In this document: positions 1 through 6,970 of the stretch, piece after piece
Numbering within the stretch: position 1 is the stretch's first letter
How the letters are laid out: every line of letters begins with the position of its first letter
Assembly: GCA_019894815.1 (NCBI GenBank)
Contig: JAGXNU010000028.1
Location: forward strand, 1-15,031
DNA: 15,031 bases
Direction: 5' to 3'
From: Promethearchaeota archaeon
GTDB lineage: Archaea > Asgardarchaeota > Lokiarchaeia > Sigyniarchaeales > SOKP01
The notes under the pieces: generated by a model
Databases searched by the model: none
What the model saw: the letters and a program-made list of their open reading frames with translations, nothing else
Told to the model about the DNA's origin: nothing
Position numbers and translations under genes: made by a program

Positions 1-601
1 TTGCAATAGCTTTTAAATTCTTGCTACCCATTACAGCTCCCATTCCGCAACGTCCTGCTGCATGATGCTTGTCATTAATTATACACGCATATTTAACTAA
101 ATTTTCTCCAGCAGGTCCAATAGTAGCTACTTTAATATTTTTTCCAAGCAATTCTTTTAATTTTTCATCAGTTTCTTGAGTTCCTTTTCCCCACAAGTCA
201 GAAGCGTCCTTTATTTCTACTACTCCGTCATTTATCCATAGATAAACTGGACCTTTACTTTTACCCTTAATGATTACTAAATCAAAACCTGCAGATTTAA
301 GCTCTTTACCAAAAAACCCTCCTGAAGATGCTTCCCCGAGAATTCTAGTTAATGGTGATTTTGATGTAATAAAGTATCTACCACAGAAAGGAATAGCTGT
401 ACCACAAAATGGTCCAACTGAGAAGATCATAAGATTACTCCCATCAAATGGATCAACTTCAGGATCTACTTCTCGCGTGAAGATCGCAGTTGCTAAACCC
501 ATTCCTCCGATTAAATTCACTTCGTCTTCATCACTGTAATCTTCATGGTCAATTTTTTTTGTTTCTAAATCTATTCTTAAAATTTTTGCGATAATTAACA
601 C
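1..601 (-). CDS. Tungsten-containing aldehyde:ferredoxin oxidoreductase (AOR family), N-terminal part, runs off left edge
   Basis: AOR-family enzymes oxidise aldehydes to carboxylic acids with ferredoxin, using a tungsten-bispyranopterin cofactor and one [4Fe-4S] cluster. Only the first 200 codons lie here (family length about 600 residues). Translation gives KILRIDL at residues 6-12, an IGGMGL turn at 31-36, a GPFCGT...GR segment at 63-75, SPLTR at 82-86, the ASSGGFFG cofactor segment at 91-98, and GRCGMGAVMGSKNLKAIA at 183-200. This last matches the family hallmark GRGG(L/M)GAVMGSKNLKAI, except that one of the usual glycines is Cys185. The start is GTG at 599-601. A TAG stop lies directly upstream in frame, and the family begins about five residues before KIL, so this is the only sensible start. 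No Shine-Dalgarno site is visible, but a strong TATA box lies at 641-648. The cluster-ligand cysteines are outside the window, so the substrate cannot be assigned. Confidence 0.95.
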   Translation of the reverse strand, partial: MLIIAKILRIDLETKKIDHEDYSDEDEVNLIGGMGLATAIFTREVDPEVDPFDGSNLMIFSVGPFCGTAIPFCGRYFITSKSPLTRILGEASSGGFFGKELKSAGFDLVIIKGKSKGPVYLWINDGVVEIKDASDLWGKGTQETDEKLKELLGKNIKVATIGPAGENLVKYACIINDKHHAAGRCGMGAVMGSKNLKAIA

Positions 602-640
602 CTATTTTTACTTTAATTGTAATTACTTCGATTTGCATGT

Positions 641-648
641 TATTTATA
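641..648 (-). promoter_or_regulatory. TATA box for the AOR gene
   Basis: Read on the minus strand the sequence is TATAAATA, preceded by the purine-rich GAAAACC that fits an archaeal BRE element. Its centre is about 43 bp upstream of the GTG start, so a start site about 26 bp downstream of the box would leave a leader of roughly 17 nt. This box lies in the 98-bp gap after DUF169, so AOR can probably be transcribed independently of the genes upstream. Confidence 0.55.
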
Positions 649-662
649 GGTTTTCTTCATTC

Positions 663-711
663 AATCTCTATCCACTTTCAAAATATGGTTAGATTTATCC
701 TAATAGAGATT
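663..711. other. Inverted repeat at the 3' end of the DUF169 gene
   Basis: AATCTCTAT at 663-671 is perfectly reverse-complementary to ATAGAGATT at 703-711, with a 31-nt loop. The right arm lies in the last codons of the DUF169 gene (stop at 700-702). It could stabilise or terminate the DUF169 transcript before the AOR promoter. The long loop and AT-rich arms make a chance match possible. Confidence 0.3.
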
Positions 712-1542
712 TGATTCACTCAATTTTTTATCTATTACTTCGCGCATGTATCTAAAACCGGGAGTTAAATTTTCGTCCAATTTTGGAAGTAATTGCCTTA
801 ATGGAAACTTTAAACCCTGACCTGCCCCTGTTTGAAATAAATTCTCCAATACATAAAAAATAAAGTTAGCAGGCATTCCAATTCCCAATTCGTGATCTTG
901 AATTCCCGCAAATGAGCGATCTCCCGTACCTGGAATGACAATCTGGGCTTTTCGAGTAATGAACGGCATGAGCCCCCCTTTTCCACAACTTTCGCCAAAA
1001 CCTTCGAACATTGATTGTATTCTATACTTTCTTTTATGTTCATAATTCAAAGCATTAATAATATAAGTTAACTTCGGACCATCACAATAAATCATTATGG
1101 CATCCGGAATGATGGGAGTTTCCATTAATGGTGAAACAATTACTCCACGATACGCTAACTCAATTATATTCTTAAAATTATTCGCGTAAATGTGTTCAGC
1201 TCTTCTTTTCTCAGCTTGAACATCTTTTGACCATTTTTGACGTATCTGAGATTCAGTAAATTCTTCCATTGAGAGAGGAACCCATCCATGTGCAACGGAA
1301 GAAGGCGTGCAAAAATTATCAGCTGCTGTAATGCACAACTGCTGTCCAAACCTACGTGCTTGAGTAAACGCTTGGCAAATGGACATTTTTTCTCTACTAT
1401 CAATTGGTCTTTTAACTCCCGTAGGAATTTCCTTATCAATATCTCTTATATACTTTATCGAAATTGGATAAGTATTAAGATGTAATTTATCATATATTTC
1501 AACACCAGCTTTTTGATAATCTTCTAAATTCGTTTTTGTCAT
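700..1542 (-). CDS. DUF169 family protein (COG2043)
   Basis: This is a 280-residue protein of the DUF169 family, which is widespread in archaea and anaerobic bacteria and has no established biochemical role. Visible family features are an N-terminal YDKL...P.SIKYI stretch (residues 17-32), a cysteine-containing SICQAFTQARRFG segment at 54-66 with further cysteines at 70 and 78 before a glycine (SSVAHGW), a CGKGGLMPF segment near 186-194, and IPGTGDRSFAGIQDHELGIGMP at about 203-224. The length is near the family norm. The start is well supported: GGTGA on the minus strand (1547-1551) sits 4 nt before the ATG. A broken copy of the same N-terminus lies directly upstream at 1561-1692. The gene lies between a flavodoxin and an AOR, which suggests but does not show a redox-related role. 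No signal peptide or membrane segment is seen. Confidence 0.85.
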   Translation of the reverse strand: MTKTNLEDYQKAGVEIYDKLHLNTYPISIKYIRDIDKEIPTGVKRPIDSREKMSICQAFTQARRFGQQLCITAADNFCTPSSVAHGWVPLSMEEFTESQIRQKWSKDVQAEKRRAEHIYANNFKNIIELAYRGVIVSPLMETPIIPDAIMIYCDGPKLTYIINALNYEHKRKYRIQSMFEGFGESCGKGGLMPFITRKAQIVIPGTGDRSFAGIQDHELGIGMPANFIFYVLENLFQTGAGQGLKFPLRQLLPKLDENLTPGFRYMREVIDKKLSESNLY

Positions 1543-1546
1543 AATT

Positions 1547-1551
1547 TCACC
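1547..1551 (-). promoter_or_regulatory. Shine-Dalgarno site of the DUF169 gene
   Basis: The minus strand reads GGTGA, 4 nt before the ATG at 1540-1542. It matches the part of the archaeal 16S rRNA tail complementary to GGAGGTGAT. It fixes the start codon and shows translation is independent of the broken copy upstream. Confidence 0.6.
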
Positions 1552-1560
1552 ATCATTTTT

Positions 1561-1692
1561 TCAATTTATCTTTATTTCTGACTCATCTTTAATGTATTTT
1601 ATAGCTAAAGGAAATTTTAACAATCGTAGTTTGTCGTAATAATCTTGTCCAACACTTTGATATTGCTATAAATTATATTTTAAATGTGCCAT
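1561..1692 (-). pseudogene. Relic of a second DUF169 gene (N-terminus only, internal TAG)
   Basis: Minus-strand translation from ATG 1690-1692 gives MAHLKYNL, a TAG stop at 1666-1668, then QYQSVGQDYYDKLRLLKFPL, AIKYIKDESEIKIN and a TGA at 1561-1563. This aligns without gaps over its core with the start of the intact DUF169 neighbour. Both have an L before YQ, a G two residues after Q-x, then YDKL, L, P, IKYI, D and an acidic residue plus I. The frame is about 43 codons, against 280 in the neighbour, and the remaining five-sixths of the domain is absent. The simplest reading is an old tandem duplicate, or another family member, that lost its body by deletion and gained a nonsense codon. The 18 bp between its TGA and the intact gene's ATG hold that gene's ribosome-binding site. 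The relic may now serve as 5' leader sequence. Confidence 0.75.
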
Positions 1693-1740
1693 GATCATTC
1701 ACTTATTCTAAATAAAAAGAATAAAATAAGTTTTTATTAA

Positions 1741-2250
1741 TTATAGAACCAATGATTTTCCAAACATTTTTGCATTTGCAAGATCTTGTTCATTAGGTCG
1801 ACCTTTAGTTGTTTCCAGATATTTTTCTTGCTTTTTTCTTTCTTCAACAGGCAATTTTTCTAGCATTTTTAATGTTGTTTCCTTTGGAATGCCCAGATTT
1901 TCGCCAACACAATCAAATTGACCTATCACTTTTGAATTATTTTCTTCAAGCACTTTAAGTATCCTCCTAAAAGCCTTCTGATAAGCAGTAGGACTCTGGT
2001 GAGTGTTGAAAAAAGCAAATTTCGGAGGATATTCTGATACATTTTTCATGAAATCCGTTACTTTCTTATGCAATTTCCCAGCATATATACCTGATCCTAA
2101 AACGATAAGATCGTAATTCTTTAAGGTTGAAGGATCTCCGTCTTCGATTTTTAAAAGCTCTACATCTTCACCTTCTAACCCTTCTACAATACTTCTAGCT
2201 ATTTTTTCTGTATTTCCTGTATTAGAGAAATAACATACCATTATTTTCAT
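1741..2250 (-). CDS. Flavodoxin-fold protein
   Basis: This is a 169-residue flavodoxin-type FMN protein, a cytosolic electron carrier or small flavin reductase. The N-terminus MKIMVCYFSNTGNTEKIA carries the FMN-phosphate loop SNTGNTEKIA at residues 9-18. The 50s loop LGSGIYAGKLHKK (51-63) and an FFNTH segment (80-84) are where flavodoxins contact the flavin ring. The C-terminal GRPNEQDLANAKMFG (150-164) is a common ending in anaerobe flavodoxins of this subfamily. The IYAGK loop also resembles HemG-type protoporphyrinogen oxidases, but electron carrier is the safer call. It starts 18 bp after the stop of the corrinoid/Fe-S reductase-like gene, so the two almost certainly share a transcript and the flavodoxin may be that reductase's electron donor (inference). 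Confidence 0.9.
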   Translation of the reverse strand: MKIMVCYFSNTGNTEKIARSIVEGLEGEDVELLKIEDGDPSTLKNYDLIVLGSGIYAGKLHKKVTDFMKNVSEYPPKFAFFNTHQSPTAYQKAFRRILKVLEENNSKVIGQFDCVGENLGIPKETTLKMLEKLPVEERKKQEKYLETTKGRPNEQDLANAKMFGKSLVL

Positions 2251-2268
2251 TATTCTAACTCTCTTTTT

Positions 2269-3348
2269 TTATTTCTTCATTTTGGTCTTATAATCTTTAT
2301 AGTAGAGCCGTTGCGTTTTAATAGGCATAGACTCAAATACTTCTTTTGCTTTATTTGGAGGAAAAACTTCAAGGCTACCATCTTCACTTTGAATCACGCA
2401 TCCTGAATTAACCAGAGTTTTATATCGTTGAGCTGTTTCTTTTGGATTGCCAGCGCAAATAAGTTGGCAATTTGCACAAGTGAGTTGGATATTGCTATTT
2501 CCACCATAAGATGCAGGTTGATATCCACTTGAACAATCTTTAATAGGAGGTCTTTTCTTTTGACTTGTCATTGCGAGAGACATGAGGCGTGATACTTCTT
2601 TATCGTTTTCGGGGTAATCATAACGTCCAGGAGACCACGTGGAAAACTTACCTGACCGATGTAATCCATTAGATCCACCACATGTAAGAAAACAGCGCAT
2701 TTTATTCATCCTCTTGGAGTAATTAAATGTATTTCCTCCAATTGTTACAGTAGTTTCTTCTGTAGGAGAGAACATTTGATAAGCACAAACTTTTGTACAG
2801 ATTTTACACTCATCACAAAATGATTCTGAATCAGGTAAAGGGTCTGTTGGTTCCAGTTTGGCATCAGTAACGATCCCTCCTAGAATAATGGCGGTTCCAT
2901 ACTCCTTCGTGCCAACATTCCCTGACCAACCAAACGATGCCACTCCAGTTCGTACGGCCAGATATCTTAACGAAAGCTCGGGGGGTAAAGTGACTTGCCA
3001 TCCTGGGATGTCCGTTCTATAGTGATTATTTGGAATAACGGATATTGCTTTATAGCCTTGCTCAATCAACCAATGTTTAACGCGTTGAGCCGCTCTCCAA
3101 ATTATATAATGAATTTCTAAATTTTCTTCTTCATGAATTCCACGTATGGACGGATCTTCTTTTCCTAAATATTTTAAAATCATCTCTTTATCAAAGGGCA
3201 CGTAAAAACTTATCGCAGATTGAGCTTCGGGAAGTAAATAAGTGATATCGGCTCCTGGTGGTCCACCTGCCATTGTTTCTTTCGTAGCAAATCCGACTTT
3301 TATTGCTCCACCCTCGAGTAACATGCTTTTAATTTCTTGTTCTAACAT
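2269..3348 (-). CDS. QueG / reductive-dehalogenase-like double [4Fe-4S] cluster protein
   Basis: This 359-residue protein resembles epoxyqueuosine reductase (QueG) and reductive dehalogenases, cytosolic or membrane-associated cobalamin enzymes with two [4Fe-4S] clusters. Residues 127-170 (RYLAVRTGVASFGWSG...GTAIILGGIVTDAKLEPTDP) match the QueG cobalamin-domain segment ending at the first cluster. Cluster ligands are C178, C181, C184 and C188, then C219 in MRCFLTC, then C291, C294 and C298 in TCANCQLICAGNP, which parallels QueG GCDICQ-V-CP-NP. Both canonical Cys-Pro pairs are Cys-Ala here. There is no Tat signal, so it is not a classical respiratory dehalogenase, and the insert between cluster motifs (about residues 225-290) is long for QueG. 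The specific reaction is unknown; tRNA queuosine maturation is only one possibility. The start is firm: GGTGAT (3357-3362, minus strand) lies 8 nt before the ATG. It leads an operon with the flavodoxin. Confidence 0.8.
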   Translation of the reverse strand: MLEQEIKSMLLEGGAIKVGFATKETMAGGPPGADITYLLPEAQSAISFYVPFDKEMILKYLGKEDPSIRGIHEEENLEIHYIIWRAAQRVKHWLIEQGYKAISVIPNNHYRTDIPGWQVTLPPELSLRYLAVRTGVASFGWSGNVGTKEYGTAIILGGIVTDAKLEPTDPLPDSESFCDECKICTKVCAYQMFSPTEETTVTIGGNTFNYSKRMNKMRCFLTCGGSNGLHRSGKFSTWSPGRYDYPENDKEVSRLMSLAMTSQKKRPPIKDCSSGYQPASYGGNSNIQLTCANCQLICAGNPKETAQRYKTLVNSGCVIQSEDGSLEVFPPNKAKEVFESMPIKTQRLYYKDYKTKMKK

Positions 3349-3356
3349 AAAAAATT

Positions 3357-3362
3357 ATCACC
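3357..3362 (-). promoter_or_regulatory. Shine-Dalgarno site of the QueG-like gene
   Basis: The minus strand reads GGTGAT, 8 nt before the ATG at 3346-3348. This is the best match in the window to the complement of the archaeal 16S rRNA tail, and it decides the start codon. Confidence 0.6.
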
Positions 3363-3372
3363 AATGTTATAT

Positions 3373-3387
3373 ATGCTATATAAGCAT
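3373..3387. promoter_or_regulatory. Palindrome in a divergent promoter spacer, possible operator
   Basis: ATGCT and AGCAT flank ATATA as a perfect 5-bp inverted repeat. It lies between the QueG-like gene (minus, start 3348) and the ferredoxin-nitroreductase (plus, start 3423 or 3411). It overlaps the region where the TATA boxes of both genes must lie, including TTTATAATAA at 3390-3399 for the plus-strand gene. A regulator bound here could control both directions. The arms are short and the sequence AT-rich, so the call is tentative. Confidence 0.3.
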
Positions 3388-3422
3388 ACTTTATAATAAA
3401 TATTATATTAGTGAATAATAAT

Positions 3423-4235
3423 ATGCCGATAGTAGGAATTGATTATGAAAAATGTAATGGTTGTGGAGTTTGTTTAACTGCGTGTCCTTTACCAGGGTAT
3501 TTCTACAGCAGGGATGTAGAAAGTAATAAGGTTATATATGATAGTCATGGAAAAAAATGCCTTATATGTGGTCAATGTATTAGCCAATGTCCTGAGGACG
3601 CAATTCTTTACGAAGGAATAGGCGATACATTTACTTTTGATAGAATTCAAGATATAAAATCATATTCACCTTATGACAAAATTTTTAATACTTTAGCTGC
3701 GCTTCGCTCAACGAGAAGATATAAAAAAGAAAAGGTCCCACAAGATATTTTAGAAAAAGTAATTAGAGCCATGTCATATGCTACGACGGGTATTAATATG
3801 CGAGCTGAAACTTTTACGATTATTTCGAATCAGGAAACATTGAACACCCTTTCAGACGCCATTCTAGAGGAATTAAAGAAAGAAGAGTCTCAGTGGCGCA
3901 TGTTTCGTAGACAATTTTCTTTAATGAATGCTATTTATGAAATTCCCGTATTCTATGATGCACCTCATGTAATCTTTATTAGTTCACAGTTAAATATGAT
4001 AATGGGAGGATTTAATGTGGGCAATATAATCACATACGGGAGATTAGCAGCACAATCACTTGGATTAGGCACATGTTGGAATGGTTGGACACAAATTGCA
4101 AATAATAGCAATCCTAAGATAAGGAGAGTAGCGAAATTAAAAGGACCATTATTAATTGCATTCACAATTGGATATCCTGATGTAAAATTTTATCGGGTAC
4201 CTCCACGATCTGAGAAAGTTGCTCGATTCATTTAA
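3423..4235 (+). CDS. Nitroreductase with N-terminal 2[4Fe-4S] ferredoxin domain
   Basis: This fusion joins a bacterial-type ferredoxin to an FMN nitroreductase-like domain. Numbering from ATG 3423, the ferredoxin ligands are C11, C14, C17, C21 (CNGCGVCLTACP) and C46, C49, C52, C56 (CLICGQCISQCP). The nitroreductase domain begins near residue 88 with LAALRSTRRYKKEKVP, the usual (R/K)RSxRxF start. It ends with LGLGTCWNGW and LLIAFTIGYPD, which are typical flavin-binding and dimer segments. The fused clusters imply ferredoxin-level electrons are passed to FMN within one polypeptide; substrates of this subfamily are mostly unknown. An in-frame GTG at 3411 would add four residues. I prefer the ATG because the ferredoxin normally starts close to its first motif, and the TATA-like box at 3390-3399 would place transcription near 3421. 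It diverges from the QueG-like/flavodoxin operon. Confidence 0.9.
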   Translation: MPIVGIDYEKCNGCGVCLTACPLPGYFYSRDVESNKVIYDSHGKKCLICGQCISQCPEDAILYEGIGDTFTFDRIQDIKSYSPYDKIFNTLAALRSTRRYKKEKVPQDILEKVIRAMSYATTGINMRAETFTIISNQETLNTLSDAILEELKKEESQWRMFRRQFSLMNAIYEIPVFYDAPHVIFISSQLNMIMGGFNVGNIITYGRLAAQSLGLGTCWNGWTQIANNSNPKIRRVAKLKGPLLIAFTIGYPDVKFYRVPPRSEKVARFI

Positions 4236-4253
4236 ACTGATACTTAGTTTAAA
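4231..4253. terminator. Possible bidirectional hairpin between convergent genes
   Basis: TTTAAACT (4231-4238) and AGTTTAAA (4246-4253) form a perfect 8-bp stem with a 7-nt loop. The stem overlaps the stop codon of the nitroreductase gene and is followed by a run of A (T on the other strand). It sits between convergent genes, the next ending at 4305. Archaea terminate mainly at U-rich tracts, so the stem's role is uncertain. Confidence 0.35.
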
Positions 4254-4304
4254 AAATTGTAGTGACTTGTGTCAGCATGAGCTCTACTAATCAATTTAAT
4301 ATAA

Positions 4305-5225
4305 TTACTTGAAAAAAGCTTTTTCATAAATTTCATTGTTGGGATTAGCATAACAATAAAGACATCCATGATGACATTTCCACTTTTTACCATAACCTCC
4401 AATATCTCGGCTTTTATTACATCCGCAAGCTTTTCGCTGTCCTGAATCTTTAGCAAGAGAAAGTTTAACATTCCATAATTTACTAAGATAAGGCGCATCT
4501 ATACAGTGAGCTTGGAATATTTGGGGTATTTTTAATAAATTAGGATTACAACAAGCATATAATTTAATATTATATTTACTAGCTATTTCTTTAAGTTTAT
4601 TTGTAGTTTTAATCATCTCTGTAAGATTAGGTTTATAATAATCAAACGAATATTTTTTCATCCGTCGTTCTACTTTCCTATAATATGAAGTAAATGAAAA
4701 GGTACATCTTTTTACTCCGGCATCCGAAAAATGAGATGCTATTTCTTTAAAATCTTTAATATTATTATTTAAAACTCCATCTTCTTTCCAAAAAACAATT
4801 GGATCGAAGCGCCACATAATGTGAGTTGGAGATGTAAGTTTAACCAATTCTTCCAGTTGAGAAAAGCTTTCTTCAAGAGAAGGCGATAATGGTTCAAGGA
4901 TTTTTACAATAGAATTCCGAGTGAAATGAAAATAAACAGGGATTTTATTATTCGAAATAAGTGTGTTTTTAGCTCTATATTTCTCAAAAATACTCCATTT
5001 CTTTAAAAAATTTTTAAAATTTTTTGACCATAGCACAAAGCCCGCAACATCTTGTGGTTTAAGAGAAACACGACTGATTTTATTGTTGAAAGGATTGCGA
5101 ACTTCTATATTCTCTTCTTCAATAGCCTTCTCAAGACGGTTCATGTAAAAAGCAGGAACGTCTGTTCTACGAGAGCAAGAAATTATTTGGGATCTAACAA
5201 CCTTTAAAGATGAATTTTTCTCCAT
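4305..5225 (-). CDS. DUF1848 family protein with radical-SAM-like C-terminal cysteines
   Basis: This 306-residue protein matches DUF1848. The N-terminus has SCSRRTDVPAFY (16-27), then NPFN (44-47), VSLKPQDVAGFVLWSKN (53-69, normally FWTKN), WRFDPI (138-143), and a cysteine-rich tail ACGCNKSRDIGGYG...CHHGCLYCYANP. The tail cysteines are C267 and C269, then C284-x3-C288-x2-C291. The CX3CX2C spacing equals the radical-SAM cluster motif but lies at the C-terminus instead of the N-terminus, a recognised property of this family. The protein probably binds [4Fe-4S]; the reaction is unknown. Length is normal and no membrane segment is seen. The flanking genes are convergent (nitroreductase) and co-directional (FAD oxidase, about 100 bp upstream), and they give no functional hint. 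Confidence 0.85.
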   Translation of the reverse strand: MEKNSSLKVVRSQIISCSRRTDVPAFYMNRLEKAIEEENIEVRNPFNNKISRVSLKPQDVAGFVLWSKNFKNFLKKWSIFEKYRAKNTLISNNKIPVYFHFTRNSIVKILEPLSPSLEESFSQLEELVKLTSPTHIMWRFDPIVFWKEDGVLNNNIKDFKEIASHFSDAGVKRCTFSFTSYYRKVERRMKKYSFDYYKPNLTEMIKTTNKLKEIASKYNIKLYACCNPNLLKIPQIFQAHCIDAPYLSKLWNVKLSLAKDSGQRKACGCNKSRDIGGYGKKWKCHHGCLYCYANPNNEIYEKAFFK

Positions 5226-5325
5226 AATCCAAAATTAATTTTTATTAGTTTAAAGTGATGTTCCAATAAAATTGCCATCTTCCTTCTATTATTACTAATT
5301 ATTTTTGCTTTAAGTTATTCTCTTT

Positions 5326-6927
5326 TTATGTGATATATATCTTCATTGCTTCAATGAAAAGTTCTTTCTGATCCCCCAAAGAAAGATTCTGATCAATTCT
5401 ATTTAAATCTTTTTCACTTGAAATCTCATTTTGAAATTTATTTAGCAGCAATTCTCGATAAATAACTAAATGTGGATTGTTGAAAACCTTCCCTTGATCT
5501 TTTTCTTTAATAAGGAGGTCTCTGAATTCAGGTTCAAGCCAGATCTTGAAAGGGCCAGGACTATGTTCTGCTTTATGTATAATATTGAATTGATTTTTTA
5601 AAGTCTGTATTACTTCATAAACCGTTTCGCATATGGTATGAATCTTATCTCTATTCTCCTTATATAAATAATCAATTGGGACGGGAAGACGAACGTGTAA
5701 TAATAATCCCATTCCCCGCCTAAAATTAACATGACCATAGCCAAATATAATTTTCTGGAATCCATTTCTTTCAAAAATATTATTAATTGATGATAAAATT
5801 TCCGGCAAGTTTTTAGGAGGACTTAATACATCCTCAAACCCAGGAAATGCAATATAATCAGATGATTTATCAGAAGTTTGAACTAATAGAGCAAATGCAG
5901 AACGTTCTTTAAGAAAATCATCAAATTCCTCATCGTTTAACCATTTATATGAACATTTTGTTATATTTTCCATGACTTTTACAAATGATTCAACTTCACT
6001 AAATGATCCTTGTATAAGAGTTGCCCATTTTATAGTTTCACTCAAGCTTGCGAATGTTCCTGGAAGTTTAAATGGAGAAATCATAAATTCACTAACTAAT
6101 GGAAAAATCTTATTATCTAATACTTGTTGTAGCCCATTAAATGCTGAGTTTACATCGTCTCCGAAGATAATTGCTTGTTCAAGATTCTCTTCTGGTTGAT
6201 ATAATTTAAATATCGCACTTAAAATAATACCATAATAACCGTTTCCTCTTACTATTTTAGTAAAATTTGGATTTTCTTTGGTTATTTTAATATATTTTCC
6301 ATCTGGGGTTAGTACTCGAATGCTTATTAACCAATCTAATACGGATCCAAGTTTACCAGAAGTTACACCACTTGCATTCGTTGAAATAATGCCCCCAATT
6401 CGAACTGGTAACTTAAAAGAACTTGCGGGTTGGATTGGAAAAATGTATTTGCCCTTACTCAAATGGGGGATAATTTTAATCAAATCAGAAACTAAAACCC
6501 TTTGTTCAACATTAACTAATCCTTTTTCTAAATCCACATAATACTGTTTCTTACTTGAATGAAGGTCAGCAAGATCAACGATTATTCCAAAATTAGCATA
6601 GGCTCCTGATAATCCTGTTTTACCCCCTGCAAACGTTAGGGGTATTTCATATTTTCTTGAGGTATTTACAATATGACCCAACTGGTATTCAGTTAAAGGC
6701 CGAAAAATGACGTATGGATTAATATGTAGTAAAGAGGTATCTTTAACGGCACCCCCTTCTATTATATTATTAACCAACATAATATTTCCAGAATTAATTG
6801 GCATTTTTTGTAATAATACGTTATAAACTGATTTTTGCTTTAGGAAACCGAACTTTTCCATTTCATTAATAAAGTCAGTCCAATGAATTTTCTTATTTAG
6901 TTTTAAAATCAATTCGCCACGATTCAT
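5326..6927 (-). CDS. FAD-linked oxidase (GlcD / D-lactate dehydrogenase-like, PCMH type)
   Basis: This is a flavoprotein of the FAD_binding_4 (VAO/PCMH) superfamily, whose members oxidise 2-hydroxy acids such as D-lactate or glycolate. From Met 6927 (533 residues), the FAD segments are FAGGKTGLSGAYANFGIIVDL (99-119), IGGIISTNASGVTSGKLGSV (177-196) with DWL following, and RGNGYYGIIL (227-236). The C-terminal catalytic cap shows FGYGHVNFRRGMGLLLHVRLP and a degenerate final NPHLVI in place of the usual DPxxIxNPG. No Fe-S domain is fused, unlike two-domain archaeal DLD proteins. A TTG at 6969 would add 14 residues. I prefer ATG 6927 because it leaves 71 bp for two divergent promoters and AGG lies just before it. 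It diverges from mtnA. The substrate is not predictable from sequence. Confidence 0.85.
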   Translation of the reverse strand: MNRGELILKLNKKIHWTDFINEMEKFGFLKQKSVYNVLLQKMPINSGNIMLVNNIIEGGAVKDTSLLHINPYVIFRPLTEYQLGHIVNTSRKYEIPLTFAGGKTGLSGAYANFGIIVDLADLHSSKKQYYVDLEKGLVNVEQRVLVSDLIKIIPHLSKGKYIFPIQPASSFKLPVRIGGIISTNASGVTSGKLGSVLDWLISIRVLTPDGKYIKITKENPNFTKIVRGNGYYGIILSAIFKLYQPEENLEQAIIFGDDVNSAFNGLQQVLDNKIFPLVSEFMISPFKLPGTFASLSETIKWATLIQGSFSEVESFVKVMENITKCSYKWLNDEEFDDFLKERSAFALLVQTSDKSSDYIAFPGFEDVLSPPKNLPEILSSINNIFERNGFQKIIFGYGHVNFRRGMGLLLHVRLPVPIDYLYKENRDKIHTICETVYEVIQTLKNQFNIIHKAEHSPGPFKIWLEPEFRDLLIKEKDQGKVFNNPHLVIYRELLLNKFQNEISSEKDLNRIDQNLSLGDQKELFIEAMKIYIT

Positions 6928-6970
6928 CCTATTCTCTAAATAAAAATAAGTATTTACTATTAAAAACAAT

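Noticed and set aside
270..539. Plus-strand open frame inside the AOR gene
   Set aside because: It is antisense to conserved AOR motifs on the minus strand, including GPFCGT, SPLTR and ASSGGFFG.
1561..1692. In-frame TAG in the DUF169-like segment as a pyrrolysine codon
   Set aside because: Reading through it gives only about 35 more residues before TGA, and most of the domain is missing. Decay explains it better, and no pyrrolysine genes are in the window.
2269..3348. Classical respiratory reductive dehalogenase
   Set aside because: There is no twin-arginine signal, no adjacent rdhB-type membrane anchor, and the motif layout is closer to QueG.
6928..6969. TTG-initiated 14-residue extension of the FAD oxidase
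   Set aside because: It would crowd the divergent mtnA promoter to 29 bp and adds residues with no family match. The ATG at 6927 is simpler.
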